64,000 nucleotides of DNA from Chitinophagaceae bacterium (lineage in GTDB: Bacteria; Bacteroidota; Bacteroidia; Chitinophagales; Chitinophagaceae). The position numbers and the translations under genes are program-made. The stretch is taken from NCBI GenBank assembly GCA_017307755.1, contig JAFKGQ010000004.1, positions 620,001-684,000 on the forward strand, read 5' to 3'. Positions 1 to 8,813 of the stretch are shown one piece after another (position 1 is the stretch's first letter; each line of letters starts with the position of its first letter). The notes below the pieces were generated by a model, which did no database searches, was not told the origin of the DNA, and saw only the letters and a list, made by a program, of their open reading frames with translations.

Positions 1-47
1 TCGTCCTCATATTGGACTGGCCGGGGATCGTGCAATTGATGGGGCAT
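1..47 (-). CDS. Possible 5' end of an unidentified gene, cut by the left edge
   Basis: A minus-strand ATG at 47-45 opens a frame that runs off the left edge and reads MPHQLHDPRPVQYED. It follows a TATCTTTG promoter-like box at 72-65 and an A-rich leader, as is usual for Bacteroidota starts. A second ATG at 10-8 lies in another frame. About 15 codons are too few to name the product. The call rests only on the promoter-like box and the start codon, so it is weak. Confidence 0.35.
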   Translation of the reverse strand, partial: MPHQLHDPRPVQYED

Positions 48-64
48 GTGACTGTTCTTTTTTG

Positions 65-72
65 CAAAGATA
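65..72 (-). promoter_or_regulatory. Possible -7 element for the left-edge gene
   Basis: TATCTTTG on the minus strand matches the Bacteroidota -7 consensus TAnnTTTG exactly. A CTG lies 21 bases upstream, where TTG would be expected for -33. A small hairpin (arms 87-91 and 96-100, GGGCC/GGCCC) lies between this box and the asmA-like stop codon and may end that transcript, but no T-run follows it. Confidence 0.35.
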
Positions 73-103
73 AGAATTATCTGGAAGGGCCGTCAGGCCC
101 GGG

Positions 104-2803
104 TTATTCAGACTTCTTCTTATTCAGCAATCCATTTAAAAGTCCCTTCCCGGCATCCTGCACTTTTTTCTTTGTGTCATCCAGGGTTTCGCCTTTTTTG
201 TCTGTAGTATCCTTGCCTCCGAAGATCTGGTTTTTCAGGGCATTACCGGCATCCTTCAGCGCCTGTTGTCCTACGGCTTTGGCCGTATCCTTCAGTTGCT
301 GTTTGGCGCTGTCCACCCTGGCTTTTACCAGGTCGGTAGCCTGCTGTTTAAGGCTATTGGTCGTACTGCTCAGGGCGCTTTTCAGATCCATCTTCAGGAC
401 TGGACTGGTCAGCGTACCGCCCACTTTTACCGGGAGGGCCACCTGTTCATCGACTTTTACATTGACGCCTTTTGACGAAGCTTTTGCTACCAGGTCGTTA
501 ACCGCGCTATTCGCTTGCCCGCCCAGCAGACTACGAGGCAGCTTCATAGCCACGTCATAGTCCAGCGACTGGTCAAATCCGTGAGAGCCGCCCACCTCCA
601 TATCGATGTCCTTTACTTTTACGTGGAAAGGATCGACGATAACACGACCGTTCTTGAAAGCAAATGTTGTTTTTATATCCTTTACAGGTATATCTTTCAA
701 TTGATCCAGGTGCAGGGTCTGTGCCAGCTTATCGGTAGGAGCGAAATCTTTTAGCGCCCCGTCTATTAATGACAGGCTGCCATTGCCGTTCAACGTGTTC
801 ATGTCCGGCTTCATATCACCGCCCAGCACGCCGTCCACAGTCAGCCGGCTGCTGAATTTGCCCGCGATATATTTGCCGGCAGGCATCAGCTTTTGTACGG
901 AATTGAAAGCATAGAAAGTCTTTTGTACATCCAGTTTCTGCAGATCGTAGGACATGGCGAACACGGGCGTCTTCTTACTTACTTTTGTGGAATACGCTCC
1001 GGTGAGGATCATCACCCCGTCCAGACCTTCTGCTTTGACGTTATCCAATTTTACCGTCTCGTCGGCAATCCGGAGATTGCCTGATACCTTGCTCAGGTCC
1101 AGGTTGCCATAATGGATCTTGTCGACGGCGGCGCGCAGCGTGAAATCGATGTTTGCCGGGACGGCGAAAGGCTCACTTGCGGCGGTGGTCCCCGGCTTGG
1201 CCGCGGTAGTATCTGTTTTTGTACCCGGAGTAGTACTTGTTCCCATCAGCTGATCCAGGTCCACCAGGTCCGCCTTCACATCCAGTGAGCCATCCAGGGC
1301 CTTGTGCTGAAGCATATAGGCCAGCAGGTTGTTCAACACCCCACTTGCCTGAAAATGAGTTTTCCCATATCCCCCTTTAAGGTCATTGAGGGTCACATTT
1401 CTGGGGTTGAAGGTCAGCAGGAGATTGTCCAGGCTCAGCGGGGTAGGGTAGGCTGTAGAGGCGTAGGAAAAACCAGTGAGTCCCAGCGTGCCGCTGGCGT
1501 CGAACTTGTCGTATTGTTGTTTTTGAATAGCGGAAAGGTTACCACGGGCATGCATATCTGCGTTGAGGAGCCCGGCCAGGTGCGTACCGCCATCCAGTTT
1601 TACAAACTGGGTGATTTTCGCCAGGTCCAGCCTTCCTTTGGCTGCCGCGTCGATGTATGGGTCGCTTACCGGCGTTTTTAATAACAACCGGAAGTCGAAG
1701 GGCGTCTCTTCCATTTCTATATGTCCCTGTGGTATATCCACCACCGTGTGATCGGTGATACCATCCGGGTTATCAGTCTTTACCACCAGGTTGATATTTT
1801 TTACAGGCCGTGGCAGGTCAGGGTATTGGAAGAAGCCGTTCTTTACTTCCAGGTCCACATGATAGGCCGGGATGTGTTTGCTGTCATACCTGCCTTTTAC
1901 AAAACCCGACAGGCTGGCCTGACCGCTGGTCTTGATACCCGCAAAATCTTTTGTATACATGGCCGGCACCAGGGAGAGTATGCTTTTGAAGTCAAGCGAG
2001 GGGCCGTTGAATTTAATGTCCATGTCATAAGTGCTGTCATTCACTAACTGGAAGAAACCTTCCGTATGCAGCCTCAGATCGTTGACGGAGAGGTCGTCCA
2101 CTTTGAAGGTATATTTATTCACCTTGTTGTCGATGTTGAAGGCTGCCCCTACATTCGCACGGGTACGGATCAGATAGGGGATACCGCCATAGGTAAAGCT
2201 GAGGGCTGCGGTCTGTGTGCTTGTTTGCAATACAAACTCGTCTGAGGTAAAGTCGCCTTTCCCCGAATGGTTCAGCCCGGATATCTCACAGCTCATATGC
2301 GCGCTGTCATCCCTATAGCTGACGTACCCATCTGTAACGGCGTATTTCTGCAAGGCCATTTTGAATGGCTTTGAAGCGGTGGTCTGTGGCGTGGCAGCCG
2401 TCGTATCCGGCAGCGTGATATTCCAGTTGGCGTGCCCGTTCTTATGGACGATGGCGTGCACCCGGGGTTGGTCCACCTGGATGGAGTGGATCTTCATCTC
2501 ACTGCCAAAGACGCTGAACAGGTCGAGAGCTACATTGATCCGTTGAGCAGAAACCAATGTGTCTTCCGCGAACTCATCGATGCCCGTTACCCGCAGGCTG
2601 TCGAGCGCTACTGATAGCCGGGGGAAATTGCGGAATAATGAAAGATCTACGTCGGAAAAATCCACTTTGGCGGCAATACTCTTGTTGACCTGTTCTTTGA
2701 TGATCCGGGTGATCTTTCCCTTGAACAGAAGAGGGATGGCTACTGCGGCGGCGATAAGGACTAAGAGGATGATACCTGCGATCTTGAGTGTTTTTTTTAT
2801 CAT
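104..2803 (-). CDS. AsmA-family protein, inner-membrane anchored, 899 aa
   Basis: A large envelope protein of the AsmA type. An N-terminal membrane segment lies at about residues 8-27 (IILLVLIAAAVAIPLLF). It is followed by the AsmA N-terminal region with 'FSDVDLSLFRNFPRLSVALD', a long beta-rich middle, and an AsmA_2-like C-terminal part at about 600-830. The last 70 residues are Lys/Asp/Ala-rich and probably helical. Members are anchored in the inner membrane with the bulk in the periplasm, and are linked to lipid transport and outer-membrane homeostasis. A Thr/Ala-rich linker sits near residues 525-545. The gene is divergent from the RNA methyltransferase; the 68-bp gap contains a short inverted repeat (2855-2860 and 2863-2868). 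The family call is firm; the exact role is not known. Confidence 0.85.
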   Translation of the reverse strand: MIKKTLKIAGIILLVLIAAAVAIPLLFKGKITRIIKEQVNKSIAAKVDFSDVDLSLFRNFPRLSVALDSLRVTGIDEFAEDTLVSAQRINVALDLFSVFGSEMKIHSIQVDQPRVHAIVHKNGHANWNITLPDTTAATPQTTASKPFKMALQKYAVTDGYVSYRDDSAHMSCEISGLNHSGKGDFTSDEFVLQTSTQTAALSFTYGGIPYLIRTRANVGAAFNIDNKVNKYTFKVDDLSVNDLRLHTEGFFQLVNDSTYDMDIKFNGPSLDFKSILSLVPAMYTKDFAGIKTSGQASLSGFVKGRYDSKHIPAYHVDLEVKNGFFQYPDLPRPVKNINLVVKTDNPDGITDHTVVDIPQGHIEMEETPFDFRLLLKTPVSDPYIDAAAKGRLDLAKITQFVKLDGGTHLAGLLNADMHARGNLSAIQKQQYDKFDASGTLGLTGFSYASTAYPTPLSLDNLLLTFNPRNVTLNDLKGGYGKTHFQASGVLNNLLAYMLQHKALDGSLDVKADLVDLDQLMGTSTTPGTKTDTTAAKPGTTAASEPFAVPANIDFTLRAAVDKIHYGNLDLSKVSGNLRIADETVKLDNVKAEGLDGVMILTGAYSTKVSKKTPVFAMSYDLQKLDVQKTFYAFNSVQKLMPAGKYIAGKFSSRLTVDGVLGGDMKPDMNTLNGNGSLSLIDGALKDFAPTDKLAQTLHLDQLKDIPVKDIKTTFAFKNGRVIVDPFHVKVKDIDMEVGGSHGFDQSLDYDVAMKLPRSLLGGQANSAVNDLVAKASSKGVNVKVDEQVALPVKVGGTLTSPVLKMDLKSALSSTTNSLKQQATDLVKARVDSAKQQLKDTAKAVGQQALKDAGNALKNQIFGGKDTTDKKGETLDDTKKKVQDAGKGLLNGLLNKKKSE

Positions 2804-2871
2804 GGTCAGTAAGGATATTAGAGTCGGGCTAAAATACGGCGAAAAATTTATATTACGTAATTTTACGTCCT

Positions 2872-3459
2872 ATGACTCCAGAAAGAGAAGAAAGGATAAT
2901 AAAGGTGCTTGACAAACGGCAAGGCAATATTACGGTGGTCCTGGAGAATGTATTTGACCCTCATAATATCTCAGCAGTCATGCGGACCTGCGATGCCGTA
3001 GGGGTACAGGAGATCTTTGTACTGAACACGCGTATCCCCCGGCATAAGAAATGGGGCGCCAAGAGCAGCAGCAGTGCCGCCAACTGGCTGACCGTTCACC
3101 AGTTTACGGATGCAGGGGAATGCTTTACACGTTTGCGGAACAATTATGATAAGATCTATACCACTCACCTGGACAGTGAAGCATTGGGGCTCTACGAGAT
3201 GGACCTGACCCAACGGATCGCCCTGGTCTTTGGAAATGAGCATGCCGGTGTCAGCGAGGAGATAAGGGCGTTATCGGACGGGAATTTTATCATTCCCCAG
3301 GTGGGTATCATCAAATCGCTGAATATTTCGGTGGCCTGTGCCGTCAGCCTGTATGAAGCTTACCGCCAGAAGGCGGCGGCAGGACATTACGCACAGCGCA
3401 GCTTGCCGGATGGACAGTACCAGGCGCTGGCCAAAGAATGGAGCAGAGGAATGTTATGA
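2872..3459 (+). CDS. TrmH/SpoU-family RNA 2'-O-methyltransferase
   Basis: A 195-aa SPOUT methyltransferase that transfers methyl from S-adenosylmethionine to a ribose 2'-OH. The three family motifs are visible: N-terminal 'DPHNISAVMRTCDAVGV' (motif 1), 'LVFGNEHAGVSEE' (motif 2, the knotted SAM site) and 'IKSLNISVACAVSLYE' (motif 3). Length and motif order fit TrmH, which modifies G18 of tRNA, better than the longer rRNA enzymes of the RlmB type, but the substrate cannot be fixed from sequence. Its stop codon overlaps the start of the next gene by four bases (ATGA), so the two are probably translated together. Confidence 0.85.
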   Translation: MTPEREERIIKVLDKRQGNITVVLENVFDPHNISAVMRTCDAVGVQEIFVLNTRIPRHKKWGAKSSSSAANWLTVHQFTDAGECFTRLRNNYDKIYTTHLDSEALGLYEMDLTQRIALVFGNEHAGVSEEIRALSDGNFIIPQVGIIKSLNISVACAVSLYEAYRQKAAAGHYAQRSLPDGQYQALAKEWSRGML

Positions 3460-3956
3460 AGGTAATTATTACGATATTTTGTTTATGGGCTCTTTCCCTG
3501 CATGCGGGCGGGAATGCACCTACTGTCTACAAGTGGAAGATCACTGACCTGGAATCTTATATAGCCAACGCCGACCATCCCCTCATTATCAATTTCTGGG
3601 CAACTTTTTGCGCCCCCTGTAACAAGGAGATACCCTATTTTCAAAGTACAGCGGCAAAGTTTCAGGGAGTAGAGCTCCTCCTCGTCAGTCTGGACTTACC
3701 GGATTATTATCCCGTACGTATAGCCGCATTTGCCAAAAAGCAAGGCTATACGGCAACCCTTGCCTGGCTTAACGAGACAGATGCGGACTATTTTTGTCCC
3801 CGGGTTGACCGACGGTGGACAGGCGGGATACCTTCTTCTTTATTTGTAAATAATAAAACACACTACCGGAGATTTTATGACCGGCAGCTTACCGAGCCTC
3901 AGGTGGAACTGGCAATAAAGGAGATGTTAGCCCCGGTTGATCGAGCAGCCCACTGA
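3456..3956 (+). CDS. TlpA-like thiol-disulfide oxidoreductase, exported
   Basis: A thioredoxin-fold protein of 166 aa. The start at 3456 was chosen because it gives a clean signal peptide (MKVIITIFCLWALSLHAGG) and an ATGA overlap with the methyltransferase; a start six codons further upstream would spoil the signal. The active site is WATFCAPC with C52 and C55, preceded by 'IINFWA' as in TlpA/ResA proteins that reduce periplasmic disulfides. The C-terminal part contains 'GGIPSSLFVNN', equivalent to the cis-proline loop. It runs convergently into the next gene, with the last 30 bases overlapping antiparallel. The partner protein is unknown. Confidence 0.8.
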   Translation: MKVIITIFCLWALSLHAGGNAPTVYKWKITDLESYIANADHPLIINFWATFCAPCNKEIPYFQSTAAKFQGVELLLVSLDLPDYYPVRIAAFAKKQGYTATLAWLNETDADYFCPRVDRRWTGGIPSSLFVNNKTHYRRFYDRQLTEPQVELAIKEMLAPVDRAAH

Positions 3957-4538
3957 CCGGGTTTCTTTTACCGAAACTTCCCTGCCTTGCATCATTTCGT
4001 TGATGGCTTCTTTCAAATGATGACGTTTTACCTGACCCGCATCTCCCGGGCTATCGTCGATGGCCCCATGATACACCAACTTGCCATTCTTGTCGAATAG
4101 GTAACATTCCGGCGTACGACTGGCGCCGAATGCATCTGCCAGTACGCTTTTCTCATCCATGGCATAGGTCCACTGATAACCTTGTGATCTTGCATAGGAC
4201 TGCATTTCAGCAAAGGAATTACCCTCGGCGCGATCCCCTTCATTGGCATTTAACAGGACTACTCCCACCTTGTTGGATTGAGCATATTTACAGATCTCGT
4301 TGGTACGGGATTGGTTGCGGATGACATAAGGGCAGGTATTACAGGTGAACATTACCAGCAGCCCGCCTGATTGTTTCGCCTCCTGCAGACTCAGCTCCTT
4401 ACCGGAAACATCCTTCACCCGTACGCTCGCCTTTGGAATGGCTGCACCGATCGGCAGGCTTTCATCGGTGTGCAGGAAAGAGAAAGACAACAAACCCAGT
4501 GCAGGCAGCACCAGGCCGGCGATGAGTAGTCGATTCAT
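3927..4538 (-). CDS. Thioredoxin-fold redoxin protein, exported (203 aa)
   Basis: An AhpC/TSA or redoxin-type protein. A signal peptide or anchor occupies residues 1-22 (MNRLLIAGLVLPALGLLSFS). The fold contains 'LLVMFTCNTCPYV' with a CxxC pair at C66 and C69, then 'SRTPECYLFDKNGKLVYHGAIDDS', typical of the 'thioredoxin family protein' group found widely in Bacteroidota. The CNTCPYV motif differs from classical WCxxC thioredoxins and is characteristic of this subgroup. The 3' end overlaps the convergent TlpA gene by 30 bases. It lies 48 bp downstream of the yihY-like gene on the same strand and may be part of that operon. Confidence 0.8.
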   Translation of the reverse strand: MNRLLIAGLVLPALGLLSFSFLHTDESLPIGAAIPKASVRVKDVSGKELSLQEAKQSGGLLVMFTCNTCPYVIRNQSRTNEICKYAQSNKVGVVLLNANEGDRAEGNSFAEMQSYARSQGYQWTYAMDEKSVLADAFGASRTPECYLFDKNGKLVYHGAIDDSPGDAGQVKRHHLKEAINEMMQGREVSVKETRSVGCSINRG

Positions 4539-4586
4539 AACATTTGAGGTTTTGCTATAAAGTTTACGTAAAAACCGTCAAAAAAC

Positions 4587-5576
4587 CTACTTCTTTTCCA
4601 CTATCGGGGGAACAGCGCCACCCTCATTTGTACTCCGCAAGGCCCTTTCTTCGGCGAGGACGCGCAGGTGATGAATGCTTACATTTAGCTCATACCCAAT
4701 TAATAATATAAGTGAATTAAAATAAATCATGAGCATGAGGATCATAACTGTGCCGATGGAGCCGTACACTTTGTTATAGGTGCCGAAATTATTTACCCAA
4801 TAAGAGAAGACCACAGTAATGATGATGGAGAGGGCTGTAGCGAGCAGGGTGCCGGGGGAGAAGAGCCTCCATCGTTTGTGAACGGCGGGTCCGTATTTAT
4901 AGATACAGGCGATGGCGAAATAAAACAAAGGGATGATGACGATCCAGCGAACGGTTTTGAACAGCCAGCGGGCGTTGCGGCCACGGATATGGAGCCATTG
5001 CAGCAGGCTGTGCAGTAACTCCGCCTGTGTGACGAGGATCGTGACGGACCCGATGACCATGAACAGCACCAGCGAGGTCAGTTTGATGGCCATCCACCGG
5101 GTTTCCAGGGCATTCCGCTTGGTATTATAGATCAGCGATTTGTTAAAGCTGCGCATGATGCCCATCATGGCGTTGGAAGAATAGAAGAGGGCCAGCGCAA
5201 AACCGATGGATAGAAGTCCCACCCGGGGCTTGTCAAGGAAATCCGTCAGGAACTGGCTTACCAGCTCGTAGGTATTTTGATTGGGCGTGAGGTCACGCGT
5301 CAGGAACAACAGCTGCCGTTTGATCTGCCGGGCAATGGGCAGATAGGGGATAAGGGTACAGATAAAAATAGTGGCGGCAGGAATGGCCGTGAGAAAGCTG
5401 AAGGCAATAGACCTGGCCCTGTCTTCGAGTCCTACTTTTTTTACCTGGCCTCTAAAGAAAGTTGCTACCTCGTACAAGGGGATACCTTCGAATCCCGGCA
5501 GGATGAGTTTTTTGCTTTTTTCCTGCACCCAGCGCATCGGGCGGCTATTGTATATCTTTCTTTCTAATTTGATCAT
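4587..5576 (-). CDS. YihY/BrkB-family inner-membrane protein
   Basis: A 329-aa polytopic membrane protein. Hydrophobic segments appear near residues 60-80 (FLTAIPAATIFICTLIPYLP), 120-140, 165-187 (LTSLVLFMVIGSVTILV), 212-225 (VIIPLFYFAIACIYKYGP), 240-262 (LLATALSIIITVVFSYWV) and 275-297 (VMILMLMIYFNSLILLIGYELN), giving six helices as expected for the family. 'FYSSNAMMGIMRSFN' and 'YGSIGTVMILMLMIYFNS' are family hallmarks. The family was once called ribonuclease BN in error; its real function is unsettled. It lies 25 bp downstream of mltG on the same strand. Confidence 0.85.
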   Translation of the reverse strand: MIKLERKIYNSRPMRWVQEKSKKLILPGFEGIPLYEVATFFRGQVKKVGLEDRARSIAFSFLTAIPAATIFICTLIPYLPIARQIKRQLLFLTRDLTPNQNTYELVSQFLTDFLDKPRVGLLSIGFALALFYSSNAMMGIMRSFNKSLIYNTKRNALETRWMAIKLTSLVLFMVIGSVTILVTQAELLHSLLQWLHIRGRNARWLFKTVRWIVIIPLFYFAIACIYKYGPAVHKRWRLFSPGTLLATALSIIITVVFSYWVNNFGTYNKVYGSIGTVMILMLMIYFNSLILLIGYELNVSIHHLRVLAEERALRSTNEGGAVPPIVEKK

Positions 5577-5601
5577 GGTAAAGGGTGGCTATGATCCCGG
5601 A

Positions 5602-6723
5602 TCAATGATGCTTTTTCTTTACGGGCTTTGAAGGTCTTACTTTTTTACCGGTCTTAGCCGTGTCGGGTCTATTCGGACGGGCTCCTCCATTTTTGGCAGC
5701 TGCCAGCGAATCGCGGATAGCTTCCTGGGTATGGAGCTCTTTTCGGTATGCATTGGCATTTTCCAGGTGCTCTTTGAAGGTGGCGGCAAAGCTGGTGCCC
5801 GTAAAGTCCGGCTTGGCGGCAAAGAACAGATAATCTGTCGTTGGTGCGTGCAGCACTGCTTCCAGTGTCTGTTCCGAAGGCGTGCAGATGGGGCCTGGCG
5901 GCAGGCCGGCATGGATATAGGTATTATAAGGCGATTCGAATTTTAGCGTATTGAAATAGATATGTTTCATCTCAAAGTCCCGCATGGCGTATTTGATGGT
6001 AGGGTCTGCAGCCAGTTTCATCCCTTTGGCCAGCCTGTTTATATAGACGCTGGCGATATTGCCTTTATCCGCGGGGACATTGGTTTCTTCCTCTACAATG
6101 GAAGCCAGGATATAGGCCTGTACAGGCGTGAAACCTTTCTCCTCAGCTAGATGTATACGCTCCGGCGTCCACCAGGCGTTTGAAAAAGCCTGCATTTTTT
6201 TCAAAATAGCGGAAGGCGTTGTATTCCAGAAATAGGTGTAGGTATTGGGCATGATCAGCGTCATAAAAGTATTGGAGTCCACGCCAAAGGCAGACAACGA
6301 ATCTTTGTTCCCGGAGAAGTGCAGCATGGAAAGGGAGTCACATTCGAACTTTCTTCCCACCATGCCTGCCAGCCCTTCCCTGGTGCGAAGCTTTGCGATG
6401 GTAAAATGGACAGGCGTTTGCCGGCCATTGTGCAGCATCCGGATAATGCTCAAAAGCCCCATGCCTTTCCGGATCTCGTATTTGCCGGCCTTTACATTTT
6501 CTTTGTAATCCATCCTTGCGGCCACCCAGCTAAAGAAAGCAGGGCTTTTCAATACTGTATCTTTTTCCATCAAGGCCATCAGCTGATCAAAATTCATTCC
6601 TGTACGGATATACAGGTCATATTTTTCACGCTGGAAGGCAGTGGCGGACCCCAGCAGGCGCCAGGTGGAAAAGGCGATAAAAAGTAGTAGTACGGATGAT
6701 ACGATCAGGATAATCCTCTTCAT
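5602..6723 (-). CDS. mltG: Endolytic murein transglycosylase MltG
   Basis: MltG (YceG-like) cleaves nascent peptidoglycan strands within the chain and so sets glycan length. The start was moved to 6723 (MKRIILIVSSVLLLFIAF), which gives the single N-terminal membrane helix. The upstream ATG at 6756 would overlap the secG terminator. The LysM-like region precedes the catalytic domain; the catalytic Glu lies in 'ILASIVEEETN' followed by 'IASVYINRLAKGMKLAADPTIKYA', and 'LPPGPICTPS' is the C-terminal family signature. The tail is Lys/Pro-rich (KTGKKVRPSKPVKKKHH) and basic. It is probably cotranscribed with the yihY-like gene. Confidence 0.9.
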   Translation of the reverse strand: MKRIILIVSSVLLLFIAFSTWRLLGSATAFQREKYDLYIRTGMNFDQLMALMEKDTVLKSPAFFSWVAARMDYKENVKAGKYEIRKGMGLLSIIRMLHNGRQTPVHFTIAKLRTREGLAGMVGRKFECDSLSMLHFSGNKDSLSAFGVDSNTFMTLIMPNTYTYFWNTTPSAILKKMQAFSNAWWTPERIHLAEEKGFTPVQAYILASIVEEETNVPADKGNIASVYINRLAKGMKLAADPTIKYAMRDFEMKHIYFNTLKFESPYNTYIHAGLPPGPICTPSEQTLEAVLHAPTTDYLFFAAKPDFTGTSFAATFKEHLENANAYRKELHTQEAIRDSLAAAKNGGARPNRPDTAKTGKKVRPSKPVKKKHH

Positions 6724-6754
6724 AGGTATATTCGATTGGTGCGTTAAATTATAC

Positions 6755-6785
6755 AAAAAACCCTGCCAGTTGTATTGGCAGGGTT
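6755..6785 (-). terminator. Rho-independent terminator after secG
   Basis: On the minus strand a 10-bp perfect stem (arms 6776-6785 and 6759-6768, AACCCTGCCA/TGGCAGGGTT, 7-base loop) runs into six T residues (complement of 6755-6760). It closes the miaB-to-secG operon and argues that mltG starts downstream of it. Confidence 0.85.
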
Positions 6786-6805
6786 GAAATTATTTTTAAA
6801 TGATC

Positions 6806-7102
6806 TTATGGCTTTGTGGGAGCTTGTTGCGTAGGCGCAGAAGTCTTTTCCAGACCCCGTTGATTGGCGGATGAAGCATGGGGAACGAACAGGGTGGAGA
6901 AGAGGCAAAGGAGGCCTACGACCACTGCCAGTACCCAGGTGCCTTTTTCCAGGACATCCGTTGTCTGTTTGACACCCATCAATTGATTGCTGAACCCGCC
7001 CACGTTACCGGCAAGACCGCCGCCTTTGGGATTCTGTACCAGGATGATAAGGCCTAAGAACACACAGGCTACAATGATCAATAACACAAATAAAAAGGTC
7101 AT
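6806..7102 (-). CDS. secG: Protein translocase subunit SecG
   Basis: A 98-aa subunit of the SecYEG translocon. Two hydrophobic helices lie at about residues 2-22 (TFLFVLLIIVACVFLGLIILV) and 53-72, separated by the conserved 'QNPKGGGLAGNVGGFSNQLMGVKQTTDVLEK' loop (given here as the QNPKGGG and GVKQTTDVLEK landmarks). The C-terminal tail is short, polar and Ala/Pro-rich, as in other Bacteroidota SecG. It begins one base after the upstream 387-aa gene ends, so it is the last gene of the operon. Confidence 0.9.
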   Translation of the reverse strand: MTFLFVLLIIVACVFLGLIILVQNPKGGGLAGNVGGFSNQLMGVKQTTDVLEKGTWVLAVVVGLLCLFSTLFVPHASSANQRGLEKTSAPTQQAPTKP

Positions 7103-7103
7103 A

Positions 7104-8267
7104 TCAGATTATTTTTAATTTTTCTATTTTCTCTGCGAAGTACGCACTTTTCTCAGGTTCCAGCAAACTTAATTTCCGGTACATTTCCGTTGCTTTTTCC
7201 CGCATGCCCTGTTTGGCCAGCACTTCCGCCATGGCTTCCGTGACGATCTCCTTTCTTTCGATGGAATGGGCGGCGATGGCCTGTACCTGGCGTTCGGAGG
7301 CGATATCGGGGACGATCTCCCTGTTCTTTTGCGGCAGCTTGCGCATTACTTTCAGCCAGTCCGTAAAGCTTTTTAGTTGTTTACCCAGTTTGTCGCTGGG
7401 GTTTTCCTCCAGCACCAGACGGATGCCCTGGGATGCAAAATAGTCGACGGTATGATAGGGCTCGAAGATGGGGGCGTCTGCCGGTTCCGTTACTGTGGGG
7501 GGCGCCGGCTCAGAGGACGCCTGGGCTGTCGGCGCCGGCTCTTCGGCATGCACCTGTTCCATCGGGGCAGGCTCTTCGACGTGCGGCTGTTCCGTAATAG
7601 GGGATGGATCTTCAATGGGAGCTTGTTCCGTTTGCACCGGCTCTTCATGGATAGATTGCTCCTCCAATTGCTCAAGGGCCAGACCGGCAATTCCCATGGA
7701 GGGAGATGTTTCCTCCGGTGTAATGATCGCCTGTTCTGTCTCGTTCTGCCGTCTGTCTTTTAATTCGGCGATGCTTTTTAATAATTCGTCCGCGGCAGAA
7801 GGAGGGGGGGGCTCTGCCGGGAGCGACTCACCTGTTTCGTCTGGTTCTGTCTGGTGCGGGACTTCCGTGTCGATCACCTGCTCCGTAGGGTCAACCACAG
7901 GGGCAAAAACTTCTTCAGCAGGAAGCCCTGTGTCCATGGCCGTTTCTTCCACAGAAGAAGGTCCGGCGTATATGGTCGTATCTTCCACCACAGAGGGTGT
8001 GTGCCCCCACCCATTTACGGGTTGGACAAGATCCTCCTGTAATAGCCATTGCAGCCAGAACGGGTTAGTAAAATATAGGTTGGTCTTTTGGGTTTCCTCG
8101 CTGAAATGATCCGCCTTCTCTGCCTGCAGCTTGCGGGAAAGCAGGTATCTGCCTACCCCAAAGGAAGGATAGGTTTCCACCAGTTCTTCCAGCTGCTGAC
8201 GGGATACTTCTTCCAGCGACTCCACCCGGAACAGGTGTCTGATGATATGTTGTGCGGAAAGGGACAT
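7104..8267 (-). CDS. Uncharacterised protein with Glu/Pro-rich linker and helical C-terminus (387 aa)
   Basis: The function is not recognised. Residues 1-85 form a folded-looking start (HLFRVESLEEVSRQQLEELV, then 'YPSFGVGRYLLSRKL'). Residues 90-270 are low-complexity and rich in Glu, Pro, Thr and Ala, with repeats such as 'EEPAPMEQVHAEEPAPT'. The last 110 residues are helical and contain 'LAKQGMREKATEMYRKLSLLEPEKSAYFAEKIEKL', which looks like a single TPR-type hairpin pair. There is no signal peptide, so a cytoplasmic place is likely. It sits 15 bp after lptE and 1 bp before secG, so it may be tied to envelope biogenesis. The long linker suggests a scaffold role (inference). Confidence 0.6.
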   Translation of the reverse strand: MSLSAQHIIRHLFRVESLEEVSRQQLEELVETYPSFGVGRYLLSRKLQAEKADHFSEETQKTNLYFTNPFWLQWLLQEDLVQPVNGWGHTPSVVEDTTIYAGPSSVEETAMDTGLPAEEVFAPVVDPTEQVIDTEVPHQTEPDETGESLPAEPPPPSAADELLKSIAELKDRRQNETEQAIITPEETSPSMGIAGLALEQLEEQSIHEEPVQTEQAPIEDPSPITEQPHVEEPAPMEQVHAEEPAPTAQASSEPAPPTVTEPADAPIFEPYHTVDYFASQGIRLVLEENPSDKLGKQLKSFTDWLKVMRKLPQKNREIVPDIASERQVQAIAAHSIERKEIVTEAMAEVLAKQGMREKATEMYRKLSLLEPEKSAYFAEKIEKLKII

Positions 8268-8282
8268 TGGAGCTTGTTTACT

Positions 8283-8813
8283 TTACCAGTTGGAGAAGAG
8301 TTTGTTAAAGATTTCATCCGTCATATTGCTTACGATGGTAGGCAGCAGCTGCTGTTCTGCATCCGTAATGCTGGTGTTACCGGAAAAATCGAAGTTCCTG
8401 GTTACATCCGCCTCAAAGTCAGCCGGCGCCACCGTCTTGCCCGTAGGGTCCAGGTGATTCTTGAAGATGATGTGTACGGTGACGTTCAGCCGGTTGCTGG
8501 CCACCTGCTGGTTGGAAATACCTGAGGTGGTATAGTTATAGTCAGTGATCGTACCGCTGACGTCATAGTCCGCCCCGGGGTCCTGTATCTGTGTCAGCCT
8601 GGATGCCTGCTGGTTGATCTTCTGCCGGAGCTTGTCGTTCAACTGGGGCGCCAGCTGAGGGTTGATCAGTCTGGCCCTGTTCTCGATATACCCTATATGG
8701 ATGCTTTTCACCTGGGGAGGAATAGACACATCCTTAAAGGAATATACCTTACAGGCTGAAAATCCCAAGGTCAGAACGAGGATGCCTGAAAGAATTTTAT
8801 TCACTGATATCAT
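8283..8813 (-). CDS. lptE: LptE-like outer-membrane LPS assembly lipoprotein
   Basis: A 176-aa protein with a lipoprotein signal (LSGILVLTLGFSAC, Cys near residue 21). It continues with 'YSFKDVSIPPQVKSIHIGYIENRA', the N-terminal strand of the LptE family of Bacteroidota, and 'DYDVSGTITDYNYT'. LptE plugs the LptD barrel and helps insert lipopolysaccharide into the outer leaflet. The reading frame overlaps the end of the sigma-54 activator by 17 bases, which indicates translational coupling. The C-terminus 'MTDEIFNKLFSNW' fits known members. Confidence 0.85.
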   Translation of the reverse strand: MISVNKILSGILVLTLGFSACKVYSFKDVSIPPQVKSIHIGYIENRARLINPQLAPQLNDKLRQKINQQASRLTQIQDPGADYDVSGTITDYNYTTSGISNQQVASNRLNVTVHIIFKNHLDPTGKTVAPADFEADVTRNFDFSGNTSITDAEQQLLPTIVSNMTDEIFNKLFSNW

